This document shows, in pieces, positions 32,701-45,006 of a stretch of 64,000 bases of DNA. The DNA is from Phragmites australis. Its lineage: Eukaryota; Streptophyta; Magnoliopsida; Poales; Poaceae. Within the stretch, counting starts at the first letter, position 1, and each line of letters opens with the position of its first letter. Position numbers and translations under genes: made by a program. The notes beneath the pieces were generated by a model, which saw only the letters and a list, made by a program, of their open reading frames with translations, searched no databases and had not been told where the DNA came from. Location: positions 2,738,001 through 2,802,000 of the forward strand of contig NC_084921.1 in the NCBI RefSeq assembly GCF_958298935.1. The letters run 5' to 3'.

Positions 32701-34232
32701 TTGATTAATGTCTTGCATCTTATTTCTGTTAGATTTTCTCCTGGTGATACTAACCTGGTGCTGCGAGAATTCGGGAAATGTGGGATAGTCCTGAGACATG
32801 TTCCTGGTCCAAGGGATGCAAACTGGATGCATATCTTGTATCAGGTAACTACTGACAACTGAACTGTTTAAGCACTTATAACACACTGGATCTTTGTTCA
32901 CCACTATTACAAATAATGTTACTTTAGAATAAACTTAAAATAATCTAATGGAGTAGGTGCCATTTCTTGTGCTGAAGTAACTAGCTGCATTTAAGCTTTT
33001 ATTTGGAAATATGTTGAATGGAAGTGATCTCTGATCAAGATTATGTGCTGTTTTGAAGTCCTGACAATTCTTTTTAAGTGTTAAGCTGATGCAACCCAGA
33101 AATCACGATGTAATATGTTGTTCAGACATACTGTGTAATCATGGAGGTAGAAAACTGAATAATGCCATTGGGGGCTTCTTTTTACTTCAGAAATATAATA
33201 ATCTTAACCTGGCTACTGTGTAAACTTATTGGATCTATAGCACTTCTACTATTTTCCGATAAGTACCCTTTATTTTCAGGTGCCTTTAGGCTAGATTCTC
33301 TAGGATACTACTGATGTTCATGACTCTTTTTAACCTGTTGATTGTTTTCCTCCGTTCCCCTTTCTTTTTATTTCTTTGTCCTGATAGTTTCCTGCTTTAA
33401 ATTTTGTTCTGAGCATAAGAACAAAAGAATAAGTCAATTTGTAATCGAAGCAAACCACACCATTTTTTTGCTAGCCTCTAGTCTCGGAATTTGATTTTGT
33501 AAACATCACTTTGATCATCAGAAGAAATTAATACTCGTTATTAAAGCAAAACATGGTTGACAAAAGATTTATCTTATTAGTGTATCAAAGAAAAAAGTAT
33601 ACAGAGTGATATAAATGCCATGTGTAGGACATTTGCAGCAATATTTTCCCTTTATTTTCACTATCCTGTGTATTTTTGGATTAGATTCCAAAATTTATAG
33701 GGCATTACCTTATATGATGCGACAATTTTTGGCTGCCACCTACCAGCAATAATATTCTCATGCGGACTCACTGTTTGCTTAAGTTGAATCATTGAAAGAT
33801 TATAAATCAATGCAAACAAATCAACTAGATGCCGTTGCTCTATCACCTTGATTTAGTGCAGTTATCTTTGCTCACTTGTATATTGTTCTTTGTTATGTTT
33901 AGAGCCAGCATGATGCCCAGAAAGCACTGGCGAAGCATGGTCAACAGTTAAACAGTGTTCTTATTATTGGGGTGAAGCTAGTGGATCCATGGCAGAGGCA
34001 GTATCTGAATGAGAACACCAACGAGAACTATCAGGGCAGTGCAACAGTCCCATTTCCATCGCAGCCTGTAGCACCAAGCGGCTTTGCGACCAGGAACGCA
34101 CTAGCACCTTTGCCTAGGAACGCTATGCCAAATGGCAGCTGCAATGAGATCAGCTGTGGTGCTTCTGGGGCCATTGCTTCACCTGCAAAATCGGTCCTGT
34201 CCAAAGTTATGGATTTAATATTTGGCATATAA
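26725..34232 (+). CDS. NUP35: Nucleoporin NUP35 (Nup53/MPPN family)
   Basis: Three exons, 26725-27248, 32733-32844 and 33903-34232, join in phase to 321 codons plus stop. The N-terminal half is a proline- and serine-rich disordered region with the GIFSSPLRSNGSPVPSAWWS segment. The RRM_NUP35 (MPPN) domain spans roughly residues 165-255: EEEWVTVFGF, FGKCGIVLRHVPGPRDANWM, LYQSQHDAQKALAKHGQQL and IIGVKLVDP. The C-terminus VLSKVMDLIFGI is the conserved amphipathic tail that in the yeast and animal relatives contacts the nuclear membrane. The protein is a scaffold component of the nuclear pore. Intron 1 (27249-32732, 5.5 kb) is swollen by transposons, all with intact flanking splice sites; intron 2 is 1.06 kb. 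A (CT)n 5' UTR and telo-box precede the ATG. I see no coding lesion. Confidence 0.94.
27827..28984. mobile_element. hAT-like element nested in the left LTR
   Basis: The left and right LTRs align up to 27826 and resume at 28985, so this 1158-bp segment is an insertion. It is flanked by an imperfect 8-bp duplication, GGTGTAAC (27819-27826) and GGCGTAAC (28985-28992). The ends are short inverted repeats, TAGGGTTCA on the left and CAAGGTTCA in reverse complement on the right. Eight-bp duplications and such termini fit hAT. It has no open frame resembling a transposase; both ends carry GCGGTTA / CGATAACCG type motifs. Non-autonomous. Confidence 0.75.
29106..30712 (+). other. Interior of the LTR retrotransposon, unknown coding content
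   Basis: An ATG at 29245 opens a short frame (MDVAPMKFFLTYEEFLDNFY..) ending at 29424. A second GC- and proline-rich open region follows, 29443-30153, with long frames also on the other strand. I recognise no gag, pol or captured host domain. The overlapping frames on both strands probably reflect high GC rather than a gene. Confidence 0.4.
30372..30486. repeat. Two tandem 58-bp units inside the LTR retrotransposon
   Basis: GATGGTTTCTGTGATGTTTA..AACTGAAGCCAT is followed immediately by a copy beginning GATAGTTTCTGTGATGTTTA. The two units differ at only a few positions, so the duplication is younger than, or has been homogenised since, the element's formation. Confidence 0.85.
31138..31596. 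mobile_element. Tourist-like (PIF/Harbinger) MITE
   Basis: Terminal inverted repeats GGACTTGTTTGGTTGCCTGT and, in reverse complement, GGGTGTGTTTAGTTGCCTGT, each continuing AT. TTA flanks both sides (31135-31137 and 31597-31599), the PIF/Harbinger target duplication. No coding capacity. It lies in NUP35 intron 1. Confidence 0.85.
31696..31941. mobile_element. Second Tourist-like MITE in NUP35 intron 1
   Basis: Ends are AGCCCTATTTGGTTCAGCTT and, in reverse complement, GGGCCTGTTTGGTTGGGCT. TTA is duplicated at 31693-31695 and 31942-31944. About 246 bp, AT-rich, non-coding. Confidence 0.75.
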
Positions 34233-35278
34233 GTCAAATGGTGGTGATTTTTTGGAAACTTCAAGGCACAATGCGGACCACCGATCAACATTACGACGAT
34301 AACATTTTTTTTATGTCTGTGGCTCACATTGAGTATCATTTTCAGTGCGCAGATCGTGTATTGCATCCCTACCATTGTAATGTGATGGGATGCATGGGTT
34401 GTGTCATACTGTACGGCTGTACCTGTTCCTGTTGTGATGCTTTGGATCTAGTTCCTCCGAGAAAGGGAAAAGGGGGAGTAAAAAGTGATGATGTTTACGT
34501 GAGTAGTTTTTAAGAACTCTAGCTGAGTGGCATAAGTCAAATGGCTGAATTATTGCCATGCAAATTTTATCAGTTGGGTTCCTAACTTTGAAGTCATGTA
34601 CATCGAATGATTCTTATTTGTTGAACATGTCTTAGATCGTTTATAAAGGATTTGACGCAAGGGAGTGATGTCTTGTATCATGTGTCAAACTGGGAATGGA
34701 ATGCGAATTGTCTCCCTAGTGGAAACAACGGACCTGGGTTCTCTTTTGCTTCGGTGTTGTCTGTATCTTGCAGGAACAAAAAAAAAAGAAACAGAATAAC
34801 ATATTTGACCTAATGGCCTTTTATTTTTGTCAGTTTGGGGTAGATTTGTCACAGACGTTCTCAAGTGATTAAGAAATTTCAGTGACTAAGAAAACGTAAT
34901 AATTGGTCAATGTGAGTGGCAGGGCATACGTTATCGTTTGCAGGGAGGACAGGAATCCCATGTGATCTTTGCGATGATTGATATGGACGAGCCAAACCAG
35001 CCAACTGATTAACATTCGTAGTACGATGTACCTCTAGAAAAACGTACAACCACTCGGTTGACGACGCACGTTGCATTGAAACAATTTCAAGTACGTCCTG
35101 AGCTTCCAAGTCTGAATGCCAGCACGTCGTTTGAGCAAATCAGCTACAAGTAGAGTTCACAAAAATGTCAAAACAGTTGTTTTTGCTAGTCTCCCACAAA
35201 CAGTTCCTGCAAGAAATTCTATGTCAACGGGTAATGAGCACCTGTCAGAACAAATAAATTATCTATGCAAACTAAGTA
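34233..35278. other. NUP35 3' UTR and flank
   Basis: The 3' UTR of NUP35 should begin here. The polyadenylation site cannot be fixed from sequence alone. No other gene is seen; the open frame at 34031-34375 on the minus strand is antisense to the last NUP35 exon. Confidence 0.45.
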
Positions 35279-35540
35279 CCTCCTTCCGATAAAAAATAGT
35301 TAAAAATAAGAAATGTATTTTTTAGACTCGGTTTTTGAAATTAAATTTTAACTAAGTTTTTTTCAAAAAATATATCATTTATAGCTGTAAAACCTATATA
35401 GTGTGAAATCATTTTAAATTATGAGTCTAGTTGTATAATTTCTATACACTAGATATTTCTATGATTTAATTAAATATTAGTTAAAGTACATAAATTTGGT
35501 TTTTTTAAAGAAATATATTTATTATTTTTGAACGAAGGAA
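35279..35540. mobile_element. Stowaway-like MITE
   Basis: Ends CCTCCTTCCGATAAAAAATA and, in reverse complement, TTCCTTCGTTCAAAAATAAT, flanked by TA at 35277-35278 and 35541-35542. This is the diverged CTCCCTCCGT-type terminus of grass Stowaway/mariner MITEs. Confidence 0.75.
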
Positions 35541-35856
35541 TACTAATTAAGGAAAAAAAATAATCCAAGTTGGAATGCCTTCCCCTGTTCCGCATCCATA
35601 GTTTAATCAGGAAGCTGGCAAAAGTGTCTTGCCATAGCCCATTATATATACACACATTTGTCTCGTTGCGAGTAAACAATTCACAGTTTTTTAAACAAGT
35701 GGAAATAGTTTGAGCACGTACTTCAATCCTATAATTTAGTACCACCCCAGAAACAAATATGATTGAAGTATGCATAACCATTATTGAAGTGTTGCCAAGC
35801 CACAAACCTTCCAACAGCAAAGAAAAAGGCAGCTTTCCAATCACTATATTCAGACT

Positions 35857-37930
35857 GTTATCACACAAATATTGATGATCAATTAGATATTTATTGAAGA
35901 AGGGATGTTTCTCTAAAAGGACACCTATTAGAGATGGATGTCTTCCCAAAAGATATGAACTAGTCTTTTCATTCTTAACTAGATAATTGTTCGTGCGTTG
36001 CAATGAGAGACGAAAATTTTTATGAGATAATATAATTTAATATGTTTAGTTAATGCAAAATAACAGTTTGACTGACCAATGACTTACGAAAATATATAAG
36101 ATAATATAACCTTTGATTAATTATTTTTTACCCGTACTATGGTACACAATGATCTAATACAAACCGGAAGTCATTATGTAAAATTCTCAAACTTTTTATT
36201 TCTTGCAGGCAGAAATAATCTCAGGGACTTTGCATAACTCCCCAAATTCCCTCAACGATCGTAATCCTATTTCCATGGTCTATGTGTACAATATTTGGAA
36301 AGAAAAATAAAAATAAAACATTAATCTTCATGGTGCACTGTCGATCTCAGTACTTGCAATTTTTTCATGTATATTAAACAACTGGAGAGAGCTGTTTGGC
36401 AGGTGACAATGACAGACATGAAGATGATTTGCTGCATGCAGAAGGATATGAAATGCGACAAACTCAGGGGATGTCACAATACCTATTCATTGGAAGTTTA
36501 GCCACTTTGTATGAGATTCCTGCGTTCTTGCATTCCTGGACATAGCATTGTGCTATTCCAAACATTGTTGCAGGAAATCACAAGAAGTTCAAAAGGGTAA
36601 ATGGAATATTCACAAAAACTATATTATTTCTGAAGATTCATACAATAGAAAAACTACAATTATCGATAAATAGTTCTCCTCAAAAATTGCAAAAGATCTT
36701 CAATTAGATCCAAGCCAAAGTCCATGGTCATAGCAGGATGCCTCGAGCACTCGAACTGTACCAAATAGAAGAAAATAAGTGAGGCAAAATGCGCTCACTC
36801 AATAAAGGAGAGGTATTTACCACAGTAATACATACTCTCAAAATATTCTCTATGTGGGATCAAATGTTTTCATCTGCAAATAGAATGAAAATAATAAGGT
36901 GGTGAGATACAAAGTGAGGTTTATAGTATAAGGGTTCACGCAGAGACCCGAAATCGATTTTCGATAAAACATACTCTCCACTTATAAATGAAATAATTTT
37001 CTAATATTTAATATCATTGGTATAATCTAGTCACTTAATTCAGAAATCTATATAAAAGTCCCTGAAGGACTTGAAATTCCAAATTCCAAAGTAAATCGCA
37101 ATATAAATTGTGTACAATCCCTTTATGACTTAAAACAGTCGAACAAATATGGTACAAACTGACTAAATGAGTTCCTTCTGCAGAAGAGTTACTCAAATAA
37201 TGATGATTGCTCATATGTGTTGATAAAGAATTCTCAAAAGAATTTTGTATCATCTCAGTGTATATAAATGATCTCAATATCATCGGAAGTACACAAGAAG
37301 CACACAATCATTTTAATATAGAATTTGAGATAAAAGATTTAGGTAAAACCAAGTTTTTCTTAGGTCACAAAGTCTTTACCAACATATTTATTCTATTCAT
37401 AGAATTGGATGAAGCAACTTTAAGATATGCAAAGTTCAAGAGGAGTAAATCCCTAATACATAACCTGTTATGATCTTTAGATCATAAATATTACACTCTT
37501 TTTCTTTATGAGTTTTTGCAATATAGTTTCTCATATAAGATTTTTAATGAGGCAATACCAATACAAGTATATATATCACATCATTTTCTCCTAATTTTTC
37601 CCACAAGGTTTTTAAGAAGTTTTTGATGACATATTATGATTATTTCTCCTCATATGTTTCTCACAGGATTTTATGAGGAGATTTTATTACGTTATATACA
37701 GATGACCAAATTGATCAAGGGGGTATTATTACACAAATATTAATGATCAATTAGACACATATTGGGGAGGGATACCTCACCAAAAGGACACCCATTAGTG
37801 AGGAATGTCTCTCAAAGGGATATGAACTTATTTCTTTATTCTGTATAAATTAAGCATGAGTGTAATGAAAGAAACAATCAGTTCATTCGCTACACTACTC
37901 TATTTGATGATTATTGTCTCTACTACACAA
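35857..37930 (+). mobile_element. Degenerate Ty1-copia retrotransposon
   Basis: Two related direct repeats act as LTR remnants: from about 35857 (CACACAAATATTGATGATCA..AAAAGGACACCTATTAGAG) and from about 37725 (ACACAAATATTAATGATCAA..AAAAGGACACCCATTAGTG), the second preceded by a purine-rich ATCAAGGGGG polypurine-tract-like stretch. A copia reverse transcriptase fragment lies between. The left LTR diverges after about 35990 and most of the interior is missing, so the element is a deleted relic. Confidence 0.75.
37043..37480 (+). pseudogene. Ty1-copia reverse transcriptase fragment
   Basis: The plus strand translates, with stops and frame changes, to text aligned with the copia RVT_2 domain: YIKVPEGLEIPNSK, CVQSLYDLKQS, LNEFLLQKSYSNNDDC, then FCIISVYINDLNIIGST and FEIKDLGKTKFFLGHK. 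The active-site YVDD is YIND, a changed catalytic Asp. Dead fragment. Confidence 0.88.
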
Positions 37931-38167
37931 TATACTTCAACACAGACTTTCTGAGTTCATAATCAGGAAATTGCCAATTGGGAAGTGACAGGTGGACATT
38001 TTTTCCTTAATTGATCAAGTTAGTTTGGACACTGATGCTGAACAATCTTTGTCAAAGAGGGTACTTAACGACCTGGTTGAAACCTAGTCATTATGTACTT
38101 TGGCTCAAATATGAATGAATTACTGTATTAAAAGTCCTCTTTTTAGCAAGTTACACTTACCTACTTA

Positions 38168-38417
38168 CTCCGGTCATAAATACATGTCATTTTGAAAAAG
38201 ATTCGATCAAAATTTTAAAACTTTGACTAACAATAGCTTTCAATATATTTAGTTTAGAAACTTTAAAATCATATTTGTAGATTTGTCTTGAAAATATTTT
38301 TATAATAACATAAATTCAATAGATTTTATAAATAGATTTTAATAAAAAATACTAGTCAAAACTATACATTGAAGATTATATCTTATACAAAACGAATGTG
38401 TTTATGATCAAAGGGAG
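38168..38417. mobile_element. Stowaway MITE
   Basis: Ends CTCCGGTCATAAATACATGT and, in reverse complement, CTCCCTTTGATCATAAACAC. TA lies at 38166-38167 and 38418-38419. About 250 bp, AT-rich, non-coding. Confidence 0.88.
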
Positions 38418-38883
38418 TATTTATTTAGGCAATCACATTAGAAAACCCGAAGGTAAAGATGAAACTCAATTTAATCATAGGTTCTTATGCAAATGTCAAG
38501 ATCAAATAGTTAGTACTACTATTAGAAACACTTATACAATACAATAATTAAGACTTCTCATAGGTGGAGCGAGTTGATCATTGAAATATCTATCAACATT
38601 AAACCTCTCTAAGGAAACTATCAACATTATGTTAAATCAGAATATTAATTTAACATTGACATTCTTCATGACCTAACGAAAATGCGGTTCGTGACAACAC
38701 ATGTCCGACATCCCTTGGCGCCAAGTTAACATTGACTCGGTCATGAATCATGAAGGATAATGACGGTACAACTCAAAAACAAAAAACAATTATATGAATT
38801 CAATCATATTAGTAGTTTGATTTTTGTAACCATGTCTTTGAGCTGAATATTTCCGTTATTGTAAATAAAGCGATAAGTACATA

Positions 38884-39016
38884 CTCCCTCTAATTACAAA
38901 TGTAATTTGTTTAAGATTTATCCATAAGAATTAAGAAAATCGATCAAATAACATTGTTGCCTTCATTTATACTATATTACAAAATATAACTCATTTATTT
39001 GTGAGAGTTGTAGTAT
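38884..39016. mobile_element. Stowaway-like fragment
   Basis: It begins CTCCCTCTAATTACAAATG after TA, the Stowaway terminus. The other end (TTTGTGAGAGTTGTAGTA) is only a rough inverted match, so the right limit is uncertain. Confidence 0.5.
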
Positions 39017-40890
39017 TTATTAAGCAAGAACAAAAAAGGAAGAAAAGAGAAAAAAAAAGTGCCTCAAAGTTCTATGATGAATTACATTTAGAGAATTAGT
39101 ATATAATTAGGTTGGGTGTGGATACTTGCACGAGCATGAGGCTGTGCTATAGTATTTTCTTCCAAGACACTGTTATTTGTTTTATTTTATAAAACCTGCA
39201 TGTACTTATTGCTGCATTACCAAATATAATAGTGCATCCATTCGCAAAAGAAAAATCATTAACATATGACGGGATATCTTCTTTGTTTTTTTTTTTATTT
39301 CTACTCAAAATCCACATCACCCTGTACTTTTTTGTTCTTGAGACTGACTTCTGTGAATTAATAAAAAGGAGGGAAATATTTTAAGTATTACCAATAAGAA
39401 AGCAAATCTTTCAAGGATTACCTTCTTCGCTGTAGCTGATATCTGACTCTGTTTCCTCGCAACACGTGTTATAACTTGCATTCTTCATTTATCCAAAATA
39501 GCAACTGAAAAGTATATATCGGAGCTCTGTATTATTTGCATCACCTAAAAAAACCATACTAAAATAGTCCGCCGTAATTTTGAGCTATTTTATTGAACTG
39601 ATGATACTATATTACTATGATTTTTTGTTACTATGTTACACATACATCGAAAAGAACAGATAGGGCAGTTAGTGGCACTCATATAGGGTATAATTGGTTG
39701 CTTGCTTGTCTTGTTATTTGTATAGACTGTATACGTAAGTTAAGGGGAAGCAAGCTGAGCGGATGTAAAAGTGTTTGGTTGGTTGTATCTGTCGAGGCAG
39801 ATGGAGCTAAATTTCTATTTGATTAATTAAATATAAAGTCATATGAGCGGATATAAGAGTTAAAATTTTAATTATTGATCGTATGAAATTGGTTTTATGA
39901 TACTAACGAGTAGATCTACTAAATAAATAAATATAGGAATCTATTCAACTCGAACTTATCTTATAAGTTAGACTATATACATTTCTATCACTAAATCAGA
40001 CTAAAATAGTACGTATAAACAATCTAAAGTTATATGTATCTGTCGAACCGAGATCGCTGATGAGAGCAACCGATCACCACCGTACAGAATCTCGGTAATC
40101 TTGAAGCAATCTATGCTGGCTTACACGTGTGCACATATGGCACTTTTTGAGTGAAACACAAGCTCTCTGTCGCTAGGTGAAGGGTACGGCAGTAATTTCC
40201 AAGCTGTTAACTCGCACAGGTGTGTGGTTTGCATGGACTACTGGGTCGAAACCGTCTTTAATTGTCTGCGTGATGTTTCTCTGTCGCACGACGGGAGAAG
40301 GGGCACTCGGATGGACGGGTCAGGATCGGGTAGAACCAGAACACATCTGATTCAAAACTCAAGATCTTAAATCTAATCTAACTTTAAAATTATTATCAAG
40401 TGCAAAACGATATTTGGTCCTAGCTCATCGGATCCTTTCTCATTTGAAGCTGGCATATCTCGCCGCCGCCACTGCTCTTAAGCTCATCTGCTCTCTCTGA
40501 TCACCCCATCTCTCTCCCCTACGGATCCCTCACTGTCTCCTACCGCTCGTGGCCCATCTTTCTCGATGGCATGGCAACTTGACGAAGGAGCTTGCTCCCA
40601 CCCCACACCGCCTCACTGTAGCTGACCTCCTTCGCCTCTACCACTAATCACCCACCCCATCCTCCTTGCCGGATCACTATCCCTCCCCTCCGCATCAAAG
40701 CAGACATAGTGCACGGCGATGGCACGAGTGTCCCAAACGAGCTTGCCACAGCCGACGATGAGGGACTCGTAGGAGACGTAGGCGAGACAGAACTGTAGTA
40801 GCATGTGCACCAATAAAGACTAAATTGCGACAGGTAGCCGAGCGAGTTTTGGATTAAGAGTTCAGGGTAATGGTGACATATATCATAAAA
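39017..40890. other. Intergenic with MITE remnants
   Basis: No gene is recognised. GTGTTTGGTTGGTTGTATCT at about 39769 resembles the termini of the MITEs elsewhere in the window. Short open frames (39617-39826, 40613-40813) show no family resemblance. Confidence 0.4.
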
Positions 40891-40897
40891 AAACGAT

Positions 40898-42615
40898 AAT
40901 GCTACTATACAAACGTCCGGATGAACGCTTTCGGTCGGATGCTACATGTAGCATTTTTTTGTGCACATCTAAGTTGTGTTGCTATCAACTCCTGTCTCTA
41001 CCACCTTTGTCTTTCGGCACCTCCTTCCTCTTAACCCCCCAAAAAAAAGAGAGAAACAACAATTGCCAATCCCCTCACCCAATCTCTGCAGAAGGGCAAA
41101 TCCTTCACTGCGCAAGCCCTGGCGTTGGCACTCGGTGTGGGAAGACAGACTACGGTGTCACGACGAGGCAAGCTAGCGCCCTGCCATGCAATTTGCGCGA
41201 CGAGGGCAGGTGGTGTGGTGGGTCTCGACTACAAAGAGCGCGACGTTATTGTTGGGGAGCTTGTCAGAGGGTTCGTCTCGGCTCCGTTCAACAAACAACC
41301 ACAACGAGTGGGGCACTTCCTGACATGGCTCATCGACAGCAACTAGAGCTTGCACTTGTTTTTTTTCCACCCTCTCCCTCTCTCCCAACGGCATCTCCCT
41401 CACATCATGGGAGCTAGCACTCTGGTGAGTATCAACTTTTGCAATAGGTCCATCCCATCCTCTCTCTCCTTCACAAGATTTGACTAGATAGGTCCATCCT
41501 ATCCTCCCTCTCCGAGGAGCATGACAAGCATTGCAAGAGCGCATCGTCGAGGTTGCAGGAGAACCAATGACCTCTAACACACCTCACTGGAGAGTAAAGA
41601 CTAGTAGAGGACTTTCATGGACTAGGGTTTGCTGCAACATATGTTTTTTTATGTTGCAGTATGTGATTTATGATGTTGCAATAGTTGATTTTTTTCACTC
41701 TGGTATGCTGAATTTCGATTGTTTCATACGTTGATTATGATTGTTGCAATAAGTAAGCCGATCGATTTGTTGCATGCTTCTTTTTTATGTTGCAATAGCT
41801 TTCTCCGAATGTTCTAACTATGAGTTTAATAGTTGCAACAGCTTTTTTTATGTTGCAGAAGCTTTTCATGCATATTGCAGAAGTCAATTTCATATGTTTC
41901 ATCGAGATGGAGATGAATATGTTCTCTTCATGTCGCAATAGCTTTTTCGGGATGTTGTAGAAGTAGATTCGGTTTGTTGCAACGATTCCTTGAGTGGTTT
42001 GTTGCAGCAAGAGATTTATTAGCATTTTTTAGGTTGTAACATATGATTTGAGAATTTTGCTAATTTGAAGTAATTTTGTCAACAGGGGGGCTTGTTTTTT
42101 CTTTTCTTGAGATTCAGTTTCAGCTTTGTTGCAGATATTGACAAATTATGAGTATTGTATGAACCAATCGTTCGTTCCATCACTGGATATACTTGTCTTC
42201 TTTCTCGTCGCAGGCAAGGACCGTGTCACATTCTTGCAACTCTCCGGTCATCAGCCCTCCCGGTGGTCGGCGCCACAGAGCTCACGGAGTAGCTTGGTGG
42301 ACTTGGTTGTCATGGGACCGGAGGCAACGGGGTACTCGGCGTCTCGGAGCATGCACAAACGCACTGCAGCTTGGTGTCGAGTGGCAAAGCTAGTCCTCGT
42401 TGACGTAGGCACAAAGCTTGAAGTTTGGGAGGTCAAGCTAGTCCTCGTGGACATAGGTGCAGCGGGATGTTGCAAGAAACAATGATCGATTATTACGGTG
42501 AGAGGTTTCATCCTCAAAATCGGCGGTGCATAAGTTAACAGATGAGAAACTGAACGGCAAGTGAACGTCCGGAGCTAGCGCCCGGATAAGACGTTTGGAC
42601 GCTAGCAGCGTCGGA
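40898..42615. mobile_element. Possible non-autonomous TIR element
   Basis: The left side reads GCTACTATACAAACGTCCGG and, with ATGAACGCT following, resembles the reverse complement at the right side, GCTAGCGTCCAAACGTCTTA with CCGGGCGCT. Between them are GC-rich sequence (41090-41350), a degenerate GTTGCA repeat field and no transposase. Target duplications were not found. A Mutator-like element is one possibility. Confidence 0.4.
41625..42020. repeat. Field of degenerate ATGTTGCAATAGCTTTTT repeats
   Basis: A dozen or so imperfect units, spaced about 25-40 bp, share TGTTGCA followed by a T-rich stretch (ATGTTGCAGTATG, ATGTTGCAATAGTTG, TGTTGCAATAGC, ATGTTGCAGAAGC, TGTTGCAACGATT). Spacing is irregular, unlike a true satellite. 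Confidence 0.65.
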
Positions 42616-44280
42616 ACAAAACTTTAAATCCTGCAAAAGAAGCCCGGCTTCAGAACCTAAGCCAAACAGCGCCTTACATGGACAGGAGAAACCTGTCAAA
42701 CACGCAACAGGGTGAATTTTTCCAGCGTCAAACGCTAGTGAACTGTGCTCGGTGAAAGTGAAGAAACTCACAACCAGGAGAACACTGAAGAAGAAGAAGA
42801 TTGATGCATAACAGTTCCTTTCCAGTTCGATCGCATTCACGCAAACGCTACACGATCTCATTCACCTCCTGACCACGATCTGACGGGCTCAGCGACGCCT
42901 CAGCGCAACGCCATTGGATTGAATCCGTTTCACCCATCTGGCCGTCAGATGCGCCGGGCACAGGCGACAGAAATATTCAGACAGGTAGTTTATTACATTG
43001 CTGGACGATGATGCTTCCAGACGACAGAAATATTCAGACAGCTAGTTATTACATGCATCCATTTATTCATTCGTGCCGCCTGTGAATTAGCTGGAGAGAT
43101 TGGTTTCTTTAACTTTTATTTTCAGCACAACTTTCTCCGATTCATTCATTCAACAAATCTCCATGGGATCCTGCTGAGTTGTACAAATTAATCGGTCAAA
43201 TTAATCGATGATTCCATGGTGCTTTTTGCTGTCTTGGTTTATTTGTTTAAATGGCCTTTCGTGTGAACAAATTACACGATAATTTGGTAGATTTTAGGTG
43301 GGCACGCTGTAGATAAGCAGAAAGAAATAGCAAAAGATTTCTAAAAAAAGATCATACCAATAGCAGAAATGGACAAAGCACACCCTATCTATACCCATAA
43401 AGCGACATGAATCAACTCAAATTAGTTGGAAATGATGTGGAGTAAGAGAGCAATCAAGCAGCAAAAGCGAAACGGTTTATCTAGCTCGATTTGATATTGC
43501 TCTATAGCTCTCAGGTGTCGAATTGCATCGAAACAATTTTTTTTTTCCTGATGATGTAGTCATTGCGATAAAAAAAAAAGGAACTGTGTGAAAGTCAATA
43601 GCGTGTAAAATCAAGTGGCCAATTTCGTTTCGCCACTGCAATAGTTGCAGGACGGTGTGGAAATAAATAGTAAATTTTAAAAACATATAATTATTTTGAC
43701 ACATGTTATAAAAAACTATAATTTTAAATATTTATTTCAAAAATCTCTAACTATTATGACATATGTTGAAAAAAAACTATAACTTTCTTATCGTGAGCTC
43801 ATCTATCATCCTCTAGTAACAAATGAGTCTACGGTTAATTCTTCTACTATAACTTATAGAGGATGATGGATGAGTCTATGGTGAAAAAAGTTGTAGATTT
43901 TTAAAATTTACTCGAAAACAAATAACATTTGTTCATAAGAATCGGGGGATTTTTTTTCATAATGTGATTAAAGAAGCAGACGCCATTTTCACATAACTTG
44001 GACTCAAGGGTGTTTGATCGGTAACTTTCTGAAAACTCAAGGCACTGCCAAAGTCAACAATGTTATATCTTCAGTCTCCTAGCATCATTTTCACTCATTG
44101 GATCGAAATTCACATTTTTACATCCATCTCGCATTTCACTTAGCTAATATATTCTACACAGGACTTGAAGTCCAACTCAAAATGAAATGAAAAAGAGAGA
44201 GAAAGAAATCACACACTAAAAGCAGCACTAGAAAAAAACACAGAATTCGAAACCAAATAAAGGAAAGCCTGTGTACAAGC
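42616..44280. other. Intergenic, 3' side of the DREB gene
   Basis: No gene is recognised. The two segments CAGACAGGTAGTTTATTACAT and CAGACAGCTAGTTATTACAT (about 42978 and 43035) are a short duplication. At 43790-43900 inverted ATCATCCTCTA / TAGAGGATGAT sequences form a hairpin of MITE appearance. Confidence 0.4.
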
Positions 44281-45006
44281 TTAATGTTCCCACAGGAGAG
44301 GCTGGAAGCCGACTGCATCAAGCCCATCGTACGGCGTCCACGGATGATCGGACGGCCCGAAGTTCACCACGTCCTCCTCCACCCACAGCGGCGCCAGCTC
44401 GTCGAACACTAGCTCGGCCTTCTCCGCCTGCGCCGGCTGCCGCTCCTCCCGGCTCGGCTCGGACTCGTCGCGAGCAGCAGCTGGTCGTTGGCCGTGGTCC
44501 GCCGCAGCAGGACTCGCGACCGCGGATGCGGGGGAGGAGTCGCTGGATTGCTGCTGCTGTTGCATGAGCGCGGCGCGCGCGGCGGCGGCCTGGACGTCGC
44601 GCGGGGCGAGGGACGCGGGGCGCGGGAGGACGTGCACGAGGTCCGGGAAGTTGAGGACGGCGCGCGCGCCCTTGATGCTGAGCGCGGCGACGTCGTGCGC
44701 GCGCGCGGCCATCTCCGGGCACGAGAAGGTGCCGAGCCAGATGCGCGACTTCTTGCGGGGCTCCCTGATCTCCGACACCCACTTCCCCCACGCCCGCATC
44801 CGCACGCCGCGGTACGCCGGGGCGCCCCCGCCCCCGCGCGCGCCCGCGTCGGCGTCGTCGTGCGCGCGCGGCCGCTTCTTGCGGCCCTTGTTACCGCCGC
44901 CGGCTCCGGAGGCCGAGGGCGGCCCGCGTGAGCTGGAGGACGTGGAGGGTGAGGAGGAGTAGGACGACGTCGACGAGGTGTCCGAGCTCCCCTCGCTCAT
45001 TGCCAT
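44281..45006 (-). CDS. DREB-type AP2/ERF transcription factor, A-4 (TINY-like) group
   Basis: An intronless frame of 241 codons. A serine-rich N-terminus is followed by a basic [11 protein letters not shown] segment, a likely nuclear signal, and one AP2 domain at about residues 63-121 ([20 protein letters not shown], then [33 protein letters not shown]). The AP2 domain has Val14 and Glu19 (WVSEIRE), the DREB signature for binding GCC-related DRE/CRT sites. After it comes [20 protein letters not shown], the conserved motif of the A-4 group, then a polyglutamine run and an acidic C-terminus ending LWEH, close to the LWxY end common in DREBs. No CBF-type PKK/RPAGRxKFxETRHP or DSAWR flanks are present, which argues against CBF. 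Stress or development roles are typical of the group; the target is not inferable. Confidence 0.95.
   Translation of the reverse strand: MAMSEGSSDTSSTSSYSSSPSTSSSSRGPPSASGAGGGNKGRKKRPRAHDDADAGARGGGGAPAYRGVRMRAWGKWVSEIREPRKKSRIWLGTFSCPEMAARAHDVAALSIKGARAVLNFPDLVHVLPRPASLAPRDVQAAAARAALMQQQQQSSDSSPASAVASPAAADHGQRPAAARDESEPSREERQPAQAEKAELVFDELAPLWVEEDVVNFGPSDHPWTPYDGLDAVGFQPLLWEH

Noticed and set aside
35470..36003. A 177-codon minus-strand frame as a gene
   Set aside because: It spans a Stowaway end and a copia LTR remnant and has no recognisable domain.
44318..44962. Several long frames overlapping the DREB gene
   Set aside because: High GC at third positions opens the other frames. Only the 44281-45006 minus frame encodes an AP2 domain.
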